A stretch of 64,000 nucleotides of DNA from Nitrososphaerota archaeon (GCA_028867035.1 JAGWHB010000003.1:54861-118860); one strand, 5' to 3'; shown: positions 52,450 to 61,639, counted from the stretch's first letter. Notes: generated from the sequence alone by a model not told the origin. A program made the numbers and translations.

Positions 52450-54081
52450 ATGGGGACCTTGGGCTACATCAAGGGCGTCCTGGTCGCCACATGGACCGGC
52501 CTCAGGCACCTCTTCCATCCTAGGATGACACTGAGATATCCGGAGCAGAAGCTCGACCTCGAGGGGCCCGGCTACAAGTACGACGCACGTCAGGGGGTCG
52601 GCCTCCCCGGGTTCAAGGGACGGCACCTTCTCTACTTCGAGAAGTGCACCGGGTGCCAGCTATGCGCCATCGCCTGCGACGGGGTGGCCGTGGCCATCGA
52701 CATGCAGAAGGTCACCAAGGGGAAGCCCCAGAACAAGAAGGACATCTGGCCGGCGGTAGACTACGGGAGATGCGTTTTTTGTGGACTTTGTGTCGATTAT
52801 TTGACAGAAATTCAAACTAATCCAGGACTAAAGCCAATAAATCAGATTGTCGTCGGGGACCAGGTCCTTACTCACAGCGGGCACTACAAGCCCGTGACAA
52901 AGGTGTGGGACATGAACTACTCGGGGCCCATGTACCGGATTACGGTCTACGGCAAGCCCGAGCCGCTGGCTTGCACGGCTGACCATCCGATCATAGCCGT
53001 CTCCAGGCCAATGTCGAACCGGAAGGACAGACGGCTCCTCAGGGTCACAACGCCTCGCATGTTCCACAAGCCCGGAGAGCTGAAACTCGGTGACTACCTC
53101 GTGAGTCCTATAGTGCGGAAGGTTGTCCATACAGAATACTACGATAAGGACGTCCCAATGTACCGCGGTGGCATCTCGACCAGGAGGCTTTCGCTGAAGG
53201 CCGACCCTGACCTCTTCCGCCTAATCGGATACTATTACGCCGAGGGCTCCTGCGATGGGGGAAGGAGGGTGAACTTCGACTTCAACAAGACCGAGAAGGG
53301 GACGTTCGCGAAGGACTGTGGCGACCTCGTCATCCATTACTTCGGCAAAGCGGTCAAGCTTAGGAAGAACGGTGAGAACGGGATAAGGCTGGTCCTCGAC
53401 TCCGCCCTAGCTGAGGACTTCTTTTCTCAGTTCGGCAAGGGCGCGCCGAACAAGAAGATACCAGATTGGTTGTTCTTCGCCGAACCAGAGAAGCAACTAC
53501 AACTCCTCAAGGGCGAATGGCAGGGAGATGGCTGCAGGGTCAAACAGGCTCGCCAGAAATACCTCAACATCACGACAACATCCAAGACATTGGCGTTCCA
53601 GCTCCAGTCGATCTACGCGAGACTTGGCGTAGTAGCGACCATAGACAGCGAGCAGTCTCCTGGGAAACTACGAAGTTACCATGTCAATGTCTTTGGACGT
53701 TGGGCGATCAAACTCGCCGAGATGTGGGGAGTGCCGTTCGATTACAAGCCCAGCAAGCACGCGGACAAGTTCCACATCGACGACAGGTACGTTTACCTCC
53801 CCATCCGGAAGATCGAGGTCGAACAGGTCAGCGACCATCGCGTCATGGACGTCACCGTCGAGGACGACCACACCTTCGCCCCTCTGGGCCTCGCCACCAG
53901 TAACTGCGTAGATGCCTGTCCCTTCGACGCCCTCGACATGACCAACGACTACGAACTCTCTGCCTACGACAAGATGAGCCTGAAGTACACTCCCGACATG
54001 CTGGCAGTGCCCCCCAAGCTGGAGGGGAAGAAGTACAAGGTCGAATTCGACACGGAGAAGGGGGTAGTCAGGTACGGCTGA
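52450..54081 (+). CDS. nuoI: NADH-quinone oxidoreductase-like subunit I, intein-containing precursor
   Basis: 543 residues including a 372-residue intein (residues 114-485); the mature protein is ~171. Two [4Fe-4S] motifs of the 8Fe ferredoxin: C66-x2-C69-x2-C72-x3-C76 in KCTGCQLCAIAC, and C108-x2-C111-x2-[C486]-x3-C490 in CVFCGL|CVDACPF. The intein interrupts the second motif between L113 and its third cysteine. NuoI passes electrons along the peripheral arm; without splicing cluster N6b or N6a cannot form properly. Overlaps nuoJ closely (CTG start 1 bp after stop). Confidence 0.93.
   Translation: MGTLGYIKGVLVATWTGLRHLFHPRMTLRYPEQKLDLEGPGYKYDARQGVGLPGFKGRHLLYFEKCTGCQLCAIACDGVAVAIDMQKVTKGKPQNKKDIWPAVDYGRCVFCGLCVDYLTEIQTNPGLKPINQIVVGDQVLTHSGHYKPVTKVWDMNYSGPMYRITVYGKPEPLACTADHPIIAVSRPMSNRKDRRLLRVTTPRMFHKPGELKLGDYLVSPIVRKVVHTEYYDKDVPMYRGGISTRRLSLKADPDLFRLIGYYYAEGSCDGGRRVNFDFNKTEKGTFAKDCGDLVIHYFGKAVKLRKNGENGIRLVLDSALAEDFFSQFGKGAPNKKIPDWLFFAEPEKQLQLLKGEWQGDGCRVKQARQKYLNITTTSKTLAFQLQSIYARLGVVATIDSEQSPGKLRSYHVNVFGRWAIKLAEMWGVPFDYKPSKHADKFHIDDRYVYLPIRKIEVEQVSDHRVMDVTVEDDHTFAPLGLATSNCVDACPFDALDMTNDYELSAYDKMSLKYTPDMLAVPPKLEGKKYKVEFDTEKGVVRYG
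52789..53904 (+). mobile_element. Intein with LAGLIDADG endonuclease in NuoI
   Basis: 372 residues, Cys1-type (CVDYLTEIQTNPGLKPINQI), block B in LACTADHPIIAV (TxxH), two DOD motifs (LIGYYYAEGSC; LLKGEWQGDGCR), block F in RVMDVTVEDDHTFAPLG, and terminal Asn (ATSN) before extein Cys+1. The first codons and six upstream extein codons are AT-rich (TGC GTT TTT TGT GGA CTT), unlike the G/C-ending codons of nuoI. All splicing residues are present except that the penultimate His before the terminal Asn is Ser (TSN). Confidence 0.9.
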
Positions 54082-54082
54082 C

Positions 54083-54580
54083 CTGGTCTTCATAGCGATG
54101 GCAGTTGTGACGGTCGGCAGCGCCATCTTCGCCCTCGAGGCGAAGGAGATTGTCTACGGCGCCATAGGCCTGGCCGGGTCGCTCTTCGGAGTTGCCACCC
54201 TGTTCTTCCTTCTGAACGCCCCCTACGTCGCAGTCTTCCAGATCGCCGTCTACATCGGCGCAGTGGCCGTCCTCATCCTATTCACTGTCATGCTCGTGAG
54301 GCAGGAGAAATGGGCAAAGGAGGTCCAGCCCAAGTCACTGACTAGGATAGCGGGCATCCTCACCGGGCTCGCCGTCACCGTCGCTCTCGCCTTCGCGGTC
54401 ATAGCCACCAACCTCTCGCAGTTCAGTGGCGTGGTCAACAGCGCCACCTTCGTCGACATCGGGCAGCTGATCTCGACGGGGTACGCTCCGATACTCGAGG
54501 TGCTTGCCCTCGTCCTGGCGGCGTCGGTGGTCGGGGCTCTCACGCTTTCGAGGGTCGACAGGGAGGAGAAGGACCAGTGA
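54083..54580 (+). CDS. nuoJ: NADH-quinone oxidoreductase-like subunit J (CTG or ATG start)
   Basis: 166 residues if CTG 54083 is used (M-VFIAMAVVTVGSAIFAL), or 161 from ATG 54098. NuoJ features: the first TM, then IVYGAIGLAGSLFGVATLFFLLNAPYVAVFQIAVYIGAVAVLILFTVMLV, with the pi-bulge TM3 (IGAVAVLILF). The ATG lacks a Shine-Dalgarno and would cut the first TM, so CTG one base after the nuoI stop is more natural. The nuoK start overlaps its end. Confidence 0.9.
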   Translation: MVFIAMAVVTVGSAIFALEAKEIVYGAIGLAGSLFGVATLFFLLNAPYVAVFQIAVYIGAVAVLILFTVMLVRQEKWAKEVQPKSLTRIAGILTGLAVTVALAFAVIATNLSQFSGVVNSATFVDIGQLISTGYAPILEVLALVLAASVVGALTLSRVDREEKDQ

Positions 54581-54909
54581 ACTACCTCTCTGATTATGTG
54601 ATCGTCTCGGCGATGCTGTTCGGGATAGGGATCTACGGGCTCGTGACCAAGAGGAACGCCCTCAGGCTTCTCTTCGCCGTCGAGCTTATGATAAACGCTG
54701 CCAACCTGAATTTCGTCGCCTTCGGCCAGTACCTCCCGTTCGAAACCGGGCTCCAGACCTCGCTCCCGAACGCCCTGGGGCAGACTTTCGTGCTCTTCTC
54801 CATCGCCCTGGCGGCCGCTGAGGCCGCGGTCATACTCGCCATAGTCGTCGTCGCCTACCGGCTGCACCAGGACGTGGACGTCAGCGAACTGAATTCGATG
54901 GAGGGCTAG
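54577..54909 (+). CDS. nuoK: NADH-quinone oxidoreductase-like subunit K
   Basis: 110 residues from GTG, overlapping the nuoJ stop by 4 bp. Three TMs: IYGLVTKRNALRLLFAVELMINAANLNFVAF with the conserved Glu and Asn, and a second Glu in AAAEAAVILAIVVVAYRLHQ; both glutamates are the proton-channel residues. The subunit continues the polar axis from NuoJ toward NuoM-type subunits. Confidence 0.95.
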   Translation: MNYLSDYVIVSAMLFGIGIYGLVTKRNALRLLFAVELMINAANLNFVAFGQYLPFETGLQTSLPNALGQTFVLFSIALAAAEAAVILAIVVVAYRLHQDVDVSELNSMEG

Positions 54910-54966
54910 ATTGTGGTAATCGCTTCTCGATTTGGGCAAGGCATGGAGCTCGCGGAGTAGGCGCCC

Positions 54967-56487
54967 GTGTCCCAATACCTGCTGCTTCTGTCGGTAGTCG
55001 TACCCATAGTCGCCGCCGCAGCCTGCTATCTCGCCGCCCCGTGGGTAGGGAAATGGGTCGGCTGGCTCGCCTTCGCAGCCCTGTTCGTGACCACGGCTCT
55101 CCTGGTCGCCTTCGGATGGTCGCAGCTCTATTCTGGCGGACCGGCGATCTCAGAGTACTACGCCTGGGCGCCAAGCGCAGGCCTCACATTCGGCTTCCTC
55201 GCCGACGGCCTGAGCTACCCCGTGGCCATCTTGGTCAACCTCGTCCTGGCCGCCACCGCCGTCTATTCGATGCCGTACATGCAGACCAGGATCAAGGGCC
55301 TCTACGGCGAAGATAGGCCGGCCAGATACGGCATCTACTACCTGAACTTCCTGCTCGTCTCAGCCGGTCTGATGGGGATCGCCCTCTCGACCAACCTGAT
55401 CGAGCTGTATCTGTTCCTGGAGCTCGTCCTCGTCCCCACCTTCGTGATCATCAGCATGTTCGGTTACGTCCAGAAGGAAAGAGTAGGGATAATCTACATC
55501 ATGTGGAACCAGCTGGGGGCCTTCATCTTCCTGGCCGGCATAGCGATCTTCTACTCGTCAACTACGCCGAACACGTTCGACCTCACCGCGACCTCCCTCG
55601 CCCAGGCCGCCGCCAGCCCCCTCGCCTACTGGATAGTGGGTCTGATACTGGTCGGCTGGCTCGTGAAGATGGCCGTCTTCGGGGTCCACATGTGGCTCCC
55701 AATCACCGAAGCCGAACCGCCGACCTCCTTCGCCCCCACCATGGCAGTGGTGTCCGGGATCGGAGCCTATGTGATAGCAAGAGTGTTGTTCTTCGGCATG
55801 CCCTCGGTGTTCAACGCATTCAGCCTCCCCCTGATGGCGTGGGCAGTGCTCACTATGTTCTACGGCGGCATCGTCGCGATGGCGCAGAACGACGTAAAGT
55901 ACATCTTCGCCTGGTCCACCATGAGCCAGACTGCATATTCCGTCCTGGGCTTAGCCAGCACCTCGGCCCTCGGTGCCGCCGGCGCCGTCTTCTTCTTCGG
56001 GAGCCAGGTCCTCGGCAAGTTCATCATGTTCGCGGTCGCCGGGATACTTCTATCCCAGACGGGCCTGCGCGACACGAAGAAGATGGGCGGCCTGGCGGGG
56101 AAGATGCCCTTCACCGCGGCTCTGTTCATACTGGGAGCGCTGATCCTCTCTGCGGTCCCCCCCACGAGCGGTTTCCAGGCTGAGTGGATAATGTTCGCAG
56201 GGATCTTCTCACAGGGGGCCCAAGGCTCCACGGCCTTCATGGCCCTTGCTATCCTCGGCCTGATAGCGACGCTCTTCACGGTCGCCTACACCTTCTGGCC
56301 GGTCAAGAGGATATTCTTCGGGCCGCTGGCTTCGGGCCTAGAGGAGGTCAAGGAGGCGCCGTTGACCATGACTCTTCCACTGCTTGGACTCGTTGTAGGA
56401 TCGATACTCATCGGGATCTATCCAGACCTTGTCTCCAAGTTCCTGATAGGCTTCGCCAACACCGTGGCGCCAGGGGGGATACCATAG
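54967..56487 (+). CDS. nuoM: NADH-quinone oxidoreductase-like subunit M (first copy)
   Basis: 506 residues from GTG. Antiporter-like Mrp/NuoM subunit with ~13-14 TMs: the catalytic Glu/Lys lie in LIELYLFLELVLVPTFVIISMFG and LVKMAVFGVHMWLPITEAEPPTS. A second copy (58678) is the more canonical NuoM. Two M-type subunits could extend the membrane arm and raise proton stoichiometry, or one may occupy the usual site of another subunit. It starts 57 bp after nuoK. Confidence 0.9.
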   Translation: MSQYLLLLSVVVPIVAAAACYLAAPWVGKWVGWLAFAALFVTTALLVAFGWSQLYSGGPAISEYYAWAPSAGLTFGFLADGLSYPVAILVNLVLAATAVYSMPYMQTRIKGLYGEDRPARYGIYYLNFLLVSAGLMGIALSTNLIELYLFLELVLVPTFVIISMFGYVQKERVGIIYIMWNQLGAFIFLAGIAIFYSSTTPNTFDLTATSLAQAAASPLAYWIVGLILVGWLVKMAVFGVHMWLPITEAEPPTSFAPTMAVVSGIGAYVIARVLFFGMPSVFNAFSLPLMAWAVLTMFYGGIVAMAQNDVKYIFAWSTMSQTAYSVLGLASTSALGAAGAVFFFGSQVLGKFIMFAVAGILLSQTGLRDTKKMGGLAGKMPFTAALFILGALILSAVPPTSGFQAEWIMFAGIFSQGAQGSTAFMALAILGLIATLFTVAYTFWPVKRIFFGPLASGLEEVKEAPLTMTLPLLGLVVGSILIGIYPDLVSKFLIGFANTVAPGGIP

Positions 56488-56488
56488 G

Positions 56489-58681
56489 ATGACTTTCGCC
56501 ATCCCGTCCTACTTCGTCTGGCTGATCTTCATCCTCCCACTTGTCGGCTCTTTGGCCGTCATAGCACTGCGGAAGCTGGGAAGGCTCGGGGACTACGCCG
56601 CAGCCGCCTTCACCTTCGTTTCGGCCCTGTTCGCGTTCACCCTGCTCCTTCCGATGCTCGAGGGGCAGACACTCAGCGTCACCGACGTCCCGCCGCTGAC
56701 CACCAGCATCCCGTGGATCTCCGGCCTCAACCTTACCGTGGGCGTCCTCACCGACCCGTATACCGCGGTGCTGACCAACGTGGTGGCATGGGTCAGCTTC
56801 CTCATCGTCCTCTACAGCCTGGAGTACATGAAAGACGACGGGGGCCACAACAGGTACTTCTTCTTCATCGCCCTCTTCATAGGGAGCATGCAGCTCATAG
56901 TCCTCTCAGACAACCTGCTTTCGCTCTTCATCGGCTGGGAGATGGTGGGGCTCTGCAGCTTCGCCCTCATCGGGCACTACTGGAAGGACGAGACAAAGGA
57001 CTGGGTCGGAACCCCAGGGGACAAGGCACTGGGCGAAGACCAGGCCTACTCCCCGTCCCAGGCAGGGATGAAGGCGTTCGTGATGACAAGGATCGGGGAC
57101 GTGGCGATGCTGGCTGGGATCCTCATCCTGTTCTACTACGCCGGGACTTTCAACTACCATGTCCTTGCCAAGGATCACAACCTCTGGTTCGAGCACCTGT
57201 ATTCCTCGGGGCTCCTCGTCCCGGTGGCACTGCTGATATTCGGAGGCGCCGTCGGCAAGTCTGCGCAGTTCCCGCTGCACGAGTGGCTCCCCGATGCCAT
57301 GGCAGGCCCCGCCCCCGTGTCCGCGCTCATCCACGCGGCCACCATGGTCAAGGCGGGCGTCGTTCTCGTCGCCAGAGTGGCCCCCATATTCTACTTCATA
57401 GCAATCGCGAACCCGGCATTCGGCATCACCTCAGTCCAGCCTTTCTTCATGACAGTCGCATGGATTGGCGCGTTCACCGCGATACTGGCGGCCAGTCAGG
57501 CCCTGGTGGGCTTCGAGCTGAAGAAGATACTCGCCTATTCTACGATCTCCCAGATAGGCTACATGATGCTGGCAGTTGGCGTCGCCGGGCTCTCGACTGA
57601 TTTCTCCGTCGGCCTCTCAGCGGCCCTCTACCAGCTGATGAGCCACGCCATATTCAAGGCGACACTTTTCCTCACGGCAGGAGCGCTGATACACGCCGCC
57701 GACTCGAAGTACATCAACGACATGGGAGGGATGAGAGACAAGGTGAAGATCACCTTCGCCGCCTTCCTGATCTCCGCGGCCTCCCTGTCGGGCATACCTC
57801 CCTTCAGCGGTTTCTGGAGCAAGGACGCGGTCCTCGGTGCGGCCTGGGGCGCCGGGCAGTACGCCCTCTTCGCGGTCGGGGCTTTGACGGCAGGGCTGAC
57901 GGCGTTCTACTCGTTCAGGATGCTGGGCCTCGTCTTCTACGGAGACCGCAGCAAGAGGCTGCAGGAAGTGGAGGGCCAGGGACACCACGTCCATGAGCCC
58001 GGCCCGCTGATGTGGATACCATATTCGATACTCGCCGCCCTGACTGTGATCATCGGGCTGGCGGCCACTGGGGGCCTGATCCTCCCGGCGCTGAACGTGG
58101 ACGCAACCCTGCAATCCGCCGCCTCCAGCTACATCACGACCTTCTTCACGACGGCGACTCTGCCCGCGCCTTCGGCAGGCCTCGAGGCCTATCCGGCCGG
58201 AATCTCCCTGCTCTTCGTGGGACTAGGATTCTTCGCGGCCGCCATGATCTACCTCTGGAGGCGCGTGCCCCCGACCCGCTTCGTCGGCCAGACGGGCTTC
58301 ATGCACAGCCTCTACACCTTCCTCTACAACAGGTGGTACATCAACGCCATCTACTACAAGGTGTTCGTCGATGCGCCGATAGCAGCCGCACATTGGCTCA
58401 GCGAAACATTCGACTACAGGGGGCTCTTCAGGATAAACGACGCCGGCTCGATCCTCGGCGTGTCCCTGTCAGGCGCCGGTAACTGGGTCGACGTCAACAT
58501 CGTCGACGGCACAGCCAACGGGTTCTCCGCCGTCGGCCAGGCGCTTTCCAGGGCGTTCAGGAGGATCCAGACAGGCATCGTCGAGCAGTATGCCCTTGTC
58601 TTCGCGCTCGGCATAATCCTGCTGGTGGTGTTCTTCCTGCTCGCGCTTTGGCAGGCAGGACAGGGGGTCTTCCTGCCGTGA
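56489..58681 (+). CDS. nuoL: NADH-quinone oxidoreductase-like subunit L
   Basis: 730 residues, ~16 TMs. NuoL signatures: LFIGWEMVGLCSFALIGHYW, SAQFPLHEWLPDAMAGPAPVSALIHAATMVKAGV, and the long C-terminal extension (lateral helix HL and TM16; RAFRRIQTGIVEQYALVFALGI). It forms the distal proton channel. It is bounded by one NuoM on each side, and the next start overlaps its stop (GTGA). Confidence 0.95.
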   Translation: MTFAIPSYFVWLIFILPLVGSLAVIALRKLGRLGDYAAAAFTFVSALFAFTLLLPMLEGQTLSVTDVPPLTTSIPWISGLNLTVGVLTDPYTAVLTNVVAWVSFLIVLYSLEYMKDDGGHNRYFFFIALFIGSMQLIVLSDNLLSLFIGWEMVGLCSFALIGHYWKDETKDWVGTPGDKALGEDQAYSPSQAGMKAFVMTRIGDVAMLAGILILFYYAGTFNYHVLAKDHNLWFEHLYSSGLLVPVALLIFGGAVGKSAQFPLHEWLPDAMAGPAPVSALIHAATMVKAGVVLVARVAPIFYFIAIANPAFGITSVQPFFMTVAWIGAFTAILAASQALVGFELKKILAYSTISQIGYMMLAVGVAGLSTDFSVGLSAALYQLMSHAIFKATLFLTAGALIHAADSKYINDMGGMRDKVKITFAAFLISAASLSGIPPFSGFWSKDAVLGAAWGAGQYALFAVGALTAGLTAFYSFRMLGLVFYGDRSKRLQEVEGQGHHVHEPGPLMWIPYSILAALTVIIGLAATGGLILPALNVDATLQSAASSYITTFFTTATLPAPSAGLEAYPAGISLLFVGLGFFAAAMIYLWRRVPPTRFVGQTGFMHSLYTFLYNRWYINAIYYKVFVDAPIAAAHWLSETFDYRGLFRINDAGSILGVSLSGAGNWVDVNIVDGTANGFSAVGQALSRAFRRIQTGIVEQYALVFALGIILLVVFFLLALWQAGQGVFLP

Positions 58682-60180
58682 GTTTCGTACTGTCCCTACT
58701 AATCGCGCTCCCGCTGTTCGCGGCCCCCGTCGTGTACGCGGTGTTCAAGCTGAACAAGCGCGCGGGCATCTACGCATCCCTGGCCCTGTCGGCCATCGTC
58801 ACCCTGATCGCTGGGTACGTGTTCTGGCAGGTGTACGCCTCAGCAGCCTCCGGTTCCCTTGGCCCCGGACAGTATCTCTTCCAGGAGAAGTACACCTGGA
58901 TCAGCATCGCCAACTTCGGCCTCGACTACTTCCTCGGGACCGACGGCCTGGGCTCCCCCCTGCTCTTCGTCTCTGCGCTGCTCACGGTCCTCGCCATATT
59001 CGGGTCGAGGAAGCTGATAGACCACCACGAGGCGGAGTACTACTCCCTGATCTTCCTCTTCGAGGGGGCGATCATGGGGGTGTTCACCTCCCTCAACCTG
59101 ATCCTGTTCTACATCTTCTGGGAGGTAGTGCTCATCCCCATGTTCTTCTTCATCGGGGTGTGGGGAGGCCCGAGAAGAAAGTACGCGGCCCTGAAGTTCA
59201 TCATATTCACATTCGCCGGCAGCACCATAATGCTCCTAGGGTTCCTCTACTTCTACATGGGCATGCCCACGCCCTCGTTCGACATACCCACCATCCAGGC
59301 CCTGCTCCAGACCCACCAGATCCCGGTCGCCCTCGAATATCTCCCGCTCCTGGCCTCCTTCATCGGATTCGCGGTCAAACTCCCTCTGGTCCCGTTCCAC
59401 ACCTGGCTCCCGGACGCCCACGTCGAAGCCCCTTCCCCAATCTCCGTCCTGCTGGCAGGCGTCCTGCTGAAGATGGGCGGCTACGGATTCCTCAGGATAA
59501 GCATCGGACTGTTCCCGGGCGCGTCAGTGCAATATGCGTGGGTCTTCCTTATACTCGGTCTGTTCTCCATGTTCTACGGCGCGGTCGCCGCGGTACTCCA
59601 GAAAGACCTGAAGAAGATGATAGCTTTCACGAGCATCAACCACATGGGCTTCGTCCTCTTCGGGGCCTACGCCACCCTGATCTCCGGGAACCTGCTCGGC
59701 ATCCAGGGAGCGATATTCCAGATGTTCGCCCACGCGCTGGCGGTGGGCAGCCTCTTCATGCTCTCGGGTTACATACAGCACCAGGCCGGGACGAGGGAGA
59801 TACCGCTGCTGAAGGGCCTCGGGACCACCATGCCCCGGACCGCGGCGGTGCTGATGCTTGGGGCCGCGGCTGCGATGGGCCTGCCGCCCTTCGCGAGCTT
59901 CCTGGCGGAATTCATGGTGATCGCCGCCGGCATCTCCGCATCGGCATTCACAGCGATTTCGATCTTGGTCCCCGTCATAACTGCCGGGTATTTCCTGTGG
60001 ATGATCAAGCGGACGGTCCTGTCCCCTCCGGAAGGCGGCCACGAGGTCCACGACATGGGGTGGTCGGACGTGGCTGGCTTCGCAGTGTACCTTGTCCCTC
60101 TTGTTGTGCTCATCATCGCGTCCTACCTGATACTCACGCCAGCACTACCGGTGGCGCAGTTCCTGAGGGGGTTGGCCTAG
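58678..60180 (+). CDS. nuoM: NADH-quinone oxidoreductase-like subunit M (second copy)
   Basis: 500 residues from GTG 58678, overlapping the nuoL stop; a TTG 30 bp upstream is out of the usual pattern. Canonical NuoM: LNLILFYIFWEVVLIPMFFFIGVWG (Glu), AVKLPLVPFHTWLPDAHVEAPSPISVLLAGVLLKMGGYG and KDLKKMIAFTSINHMGFVLFG. It is clearly distinct from the first copy in the region before TM7. Confidence 0.95.
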   Translation: MSFVLSLLIALPLFAAPVVYAVFKLNKRAGIYASLALSAIVTLIAGYVFWQVYASAASGSLGPGQYLFQEKYTWISIANFGLDYFLGTDGLGSPLLFVSALLTVLAIFGSRKLIDHHEAEYYSLIFLFEGAIMGVFTSLNLILFYIFWEVVLIPMFFFIGVWGGPRRKYAALKFIIFTFAGSTIMLLGFLYFYMGMPTPSFDIPTIQALLQTHQIPVALEYLPLLASFIGFAVKLPLVPFHTWLPDAHVEAPSPISVLLAGVLLKMGGYGFLRISIGLFPGASVQYAWVFLILGLFSMFYGAVAAVLQKDLKKMIAFTSINHMGFVLFGAYATLISGNLLGIQGAIFQMFAHALAVGSLFMLSGYIQHQAGTREIPLLKGLGTTMPRTAAVLMLGAAAAMGLPPFASFLAEFMVIAAGISASAFTAISILVPVITAGYFLWMIKRTVLSPPEGGHEVHDMGWSDVAGFAVYLVPLVVLIIASYLILTPALPVAQFLRGLA

Positions 60181-60181
60181 G

Positions 60182-61639
60182 CTGCTCGACTATCTCACGA
60201 TAACCGTAGTCCTGATTGGCGCCTCCGCCCTCCTTCTCCCCCTCCTGCAGCTCCTGAAAGGCAAAGCGGCCAACCTTCCGGGGTACGTCCTCGCAGTGGT
60301 TCTCGCTGCAGCGATGGTCCTTATCGGCCTCTTCACCCTCAACCCCTCCGGCGTCTTCTGGTCCGGAACCCTGATCGTGCCTGACCAGCTCGGGGGCATA
60401 TTCGCCCTCGTCACCGTGGGGGTGACGCTCGCCGTCACAGTCGTCTCCTTCGACTCGCAGAAGGGGCCGAGCACTGCGGTGTACTACAGCCTGTTGGCGT
60501 TCGCCGCCCTGGGGATGGTACTCCTCGCCTACTCGCAGGACCTCCTCATGCTGTTCGTCTCATGGGAGCTGATGAGTCTGCCTACCTACGTCCTGGCGGG
60601 TTTCGACAAGAAGCTCCACTCCAACGAGGCGTCGGTGAAGTACGCCATCATAGGCGCCATGTCCTCTGCCGTCATCCTTTACGCGATAAGCCTCGCCTAC
60701 GGCCTGACTGGGAGCACCCAGATCTCCGCCGTCGTCTCGGGTTTCAGCTCGCACCCCTCCGCCCTAGCTGGTGTCGCGACCCTGCTCTTCGTCGCAGGCT
60801 TCGGCTTCAAGATGTCGATAGTCCCGTTCCACATGTGGATCCCAGACGCGTATGAAGGCGCGCCGACGACGATCAGCACCCTCCTCGCCGCGGCTACGAA
60901 GAAGGCCGGCTTCATAGCTGCCATCAGGGTCCTGCTTGCCATCACCACACTCTACGCCGTCACTCGGAGCCCTTTCTTCACAATGGCCAACGTATTCGCC
61001 GTACTCGCCCTGCTGACCATGACCGTCGGCAACGTCTCGGCCCTGACCCAGAAGAGCATGACCAGACTTCTCGCCTACTCCAGCATCGCCCAGGCCGGCT
61101 ACATCCTGATAGGGTTCGTCGCATTCTCCAACGCGCCCGGCTCGGCAGCCGCTACCCTGGGTTTGACGGGGACCATATTCCATGTGATCAACCACGCGAT
61201 CATGAAGGGGGTAGCGTTCCTCGCGGCGGCCCTCGTCCTGCTGAAGCTGAAGAGGGCAGACCTGGGCGCCTACGACGGACTCGTGAAGAGGATGCCTCTG
61301 ACGGCGTTCACTCTGGCGATAGCGTTCCTCGGGTTGGCGGGCGTCCCACCCCTCAGCGGGTTCTGGAGTAAGCTGATCCTCATCCTGTCCGTGGCGAACG
61401 GGCCGTTCGCATGGCTCGCCCTGGCCGCGATACTGAACTCTGCCTTCAGCCTGGGCTACTACGCCTGGCTGATCAAACGGATGTTCATCGACGAACCGGA
61501 GAGCACCGAAAAGGTGAGGGAGCCGTTCTGGTTCGTCATAGTGTTCGCAGTAATGGTCGGCCTGATAATCGGGATAGGCCTATTCCCGCAGCAGGTGATC
61601 AGCTTCGCCTCGTCGGTGGCTGCCAGCTTCGTGGGCTAA
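60182..61639 (+). CDS. nuoN: NADH-quinone oxidoreductase-like subunit N (probable CTG start)
   Basis: 485 residues from CTG 60182. The first ATG (60314) would lose the first TM (DYLTITVVLIGASALLLPLL). Between a TGA at 60164 and this TM the only NTG is CTG, with GAGGGG 10 nt upstream. NuoN features: FVSWELMSLPTYVLAGF, FKMSIVPFHMWIPDAYEGAPTTISTLLAAATKKAG, and MTRLLAYSSIAQAGYILIGFVA. It ends convergent with the ATPase subunit I gene (4-bp overlap). Confidence 0.93.
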   Translation: MLDYLTITVVLIGASALLLPLLQLLKGKAANLPGYVLAVVLAAAMVLIGLFTLNPSGVFWSGTLIVPDQLGGIFALVTVGVTLAVTVVSFDSQKGPSTAVYYSLLAFAALGMVLLAYSQDLLMLFVSWELMSLPTYVLAGFDKKLHSNEASVKYAIIGAMSSAVILYAISLAYGLTGSTQISAVVSGFSSHPSALAGVATLLFVAGFGFKMSIVPFHMWIPDAYEGAPTTISTLLAAATKKAGFIAAIRVLLAITTLYAVTRSPFFTMANVFAVLALLTMTVGNVSALTQKSMTRLLAYSSIAQAGYILIGFVAFSNAPGSAAATLGLTGTIFHVINHAIMKGVAFLAAALVLLKLKRADLGAYDGLVKRMPLTAFTLAIAFLGLAGVPPLSGFWSKLILILSVANGPFAWLALAAILNSAFSLGYYAWLIKRMFIDEPESTEKVREPFWFVIVFAVMVGLIIGIGLFPQQVISFASSVAASFVG

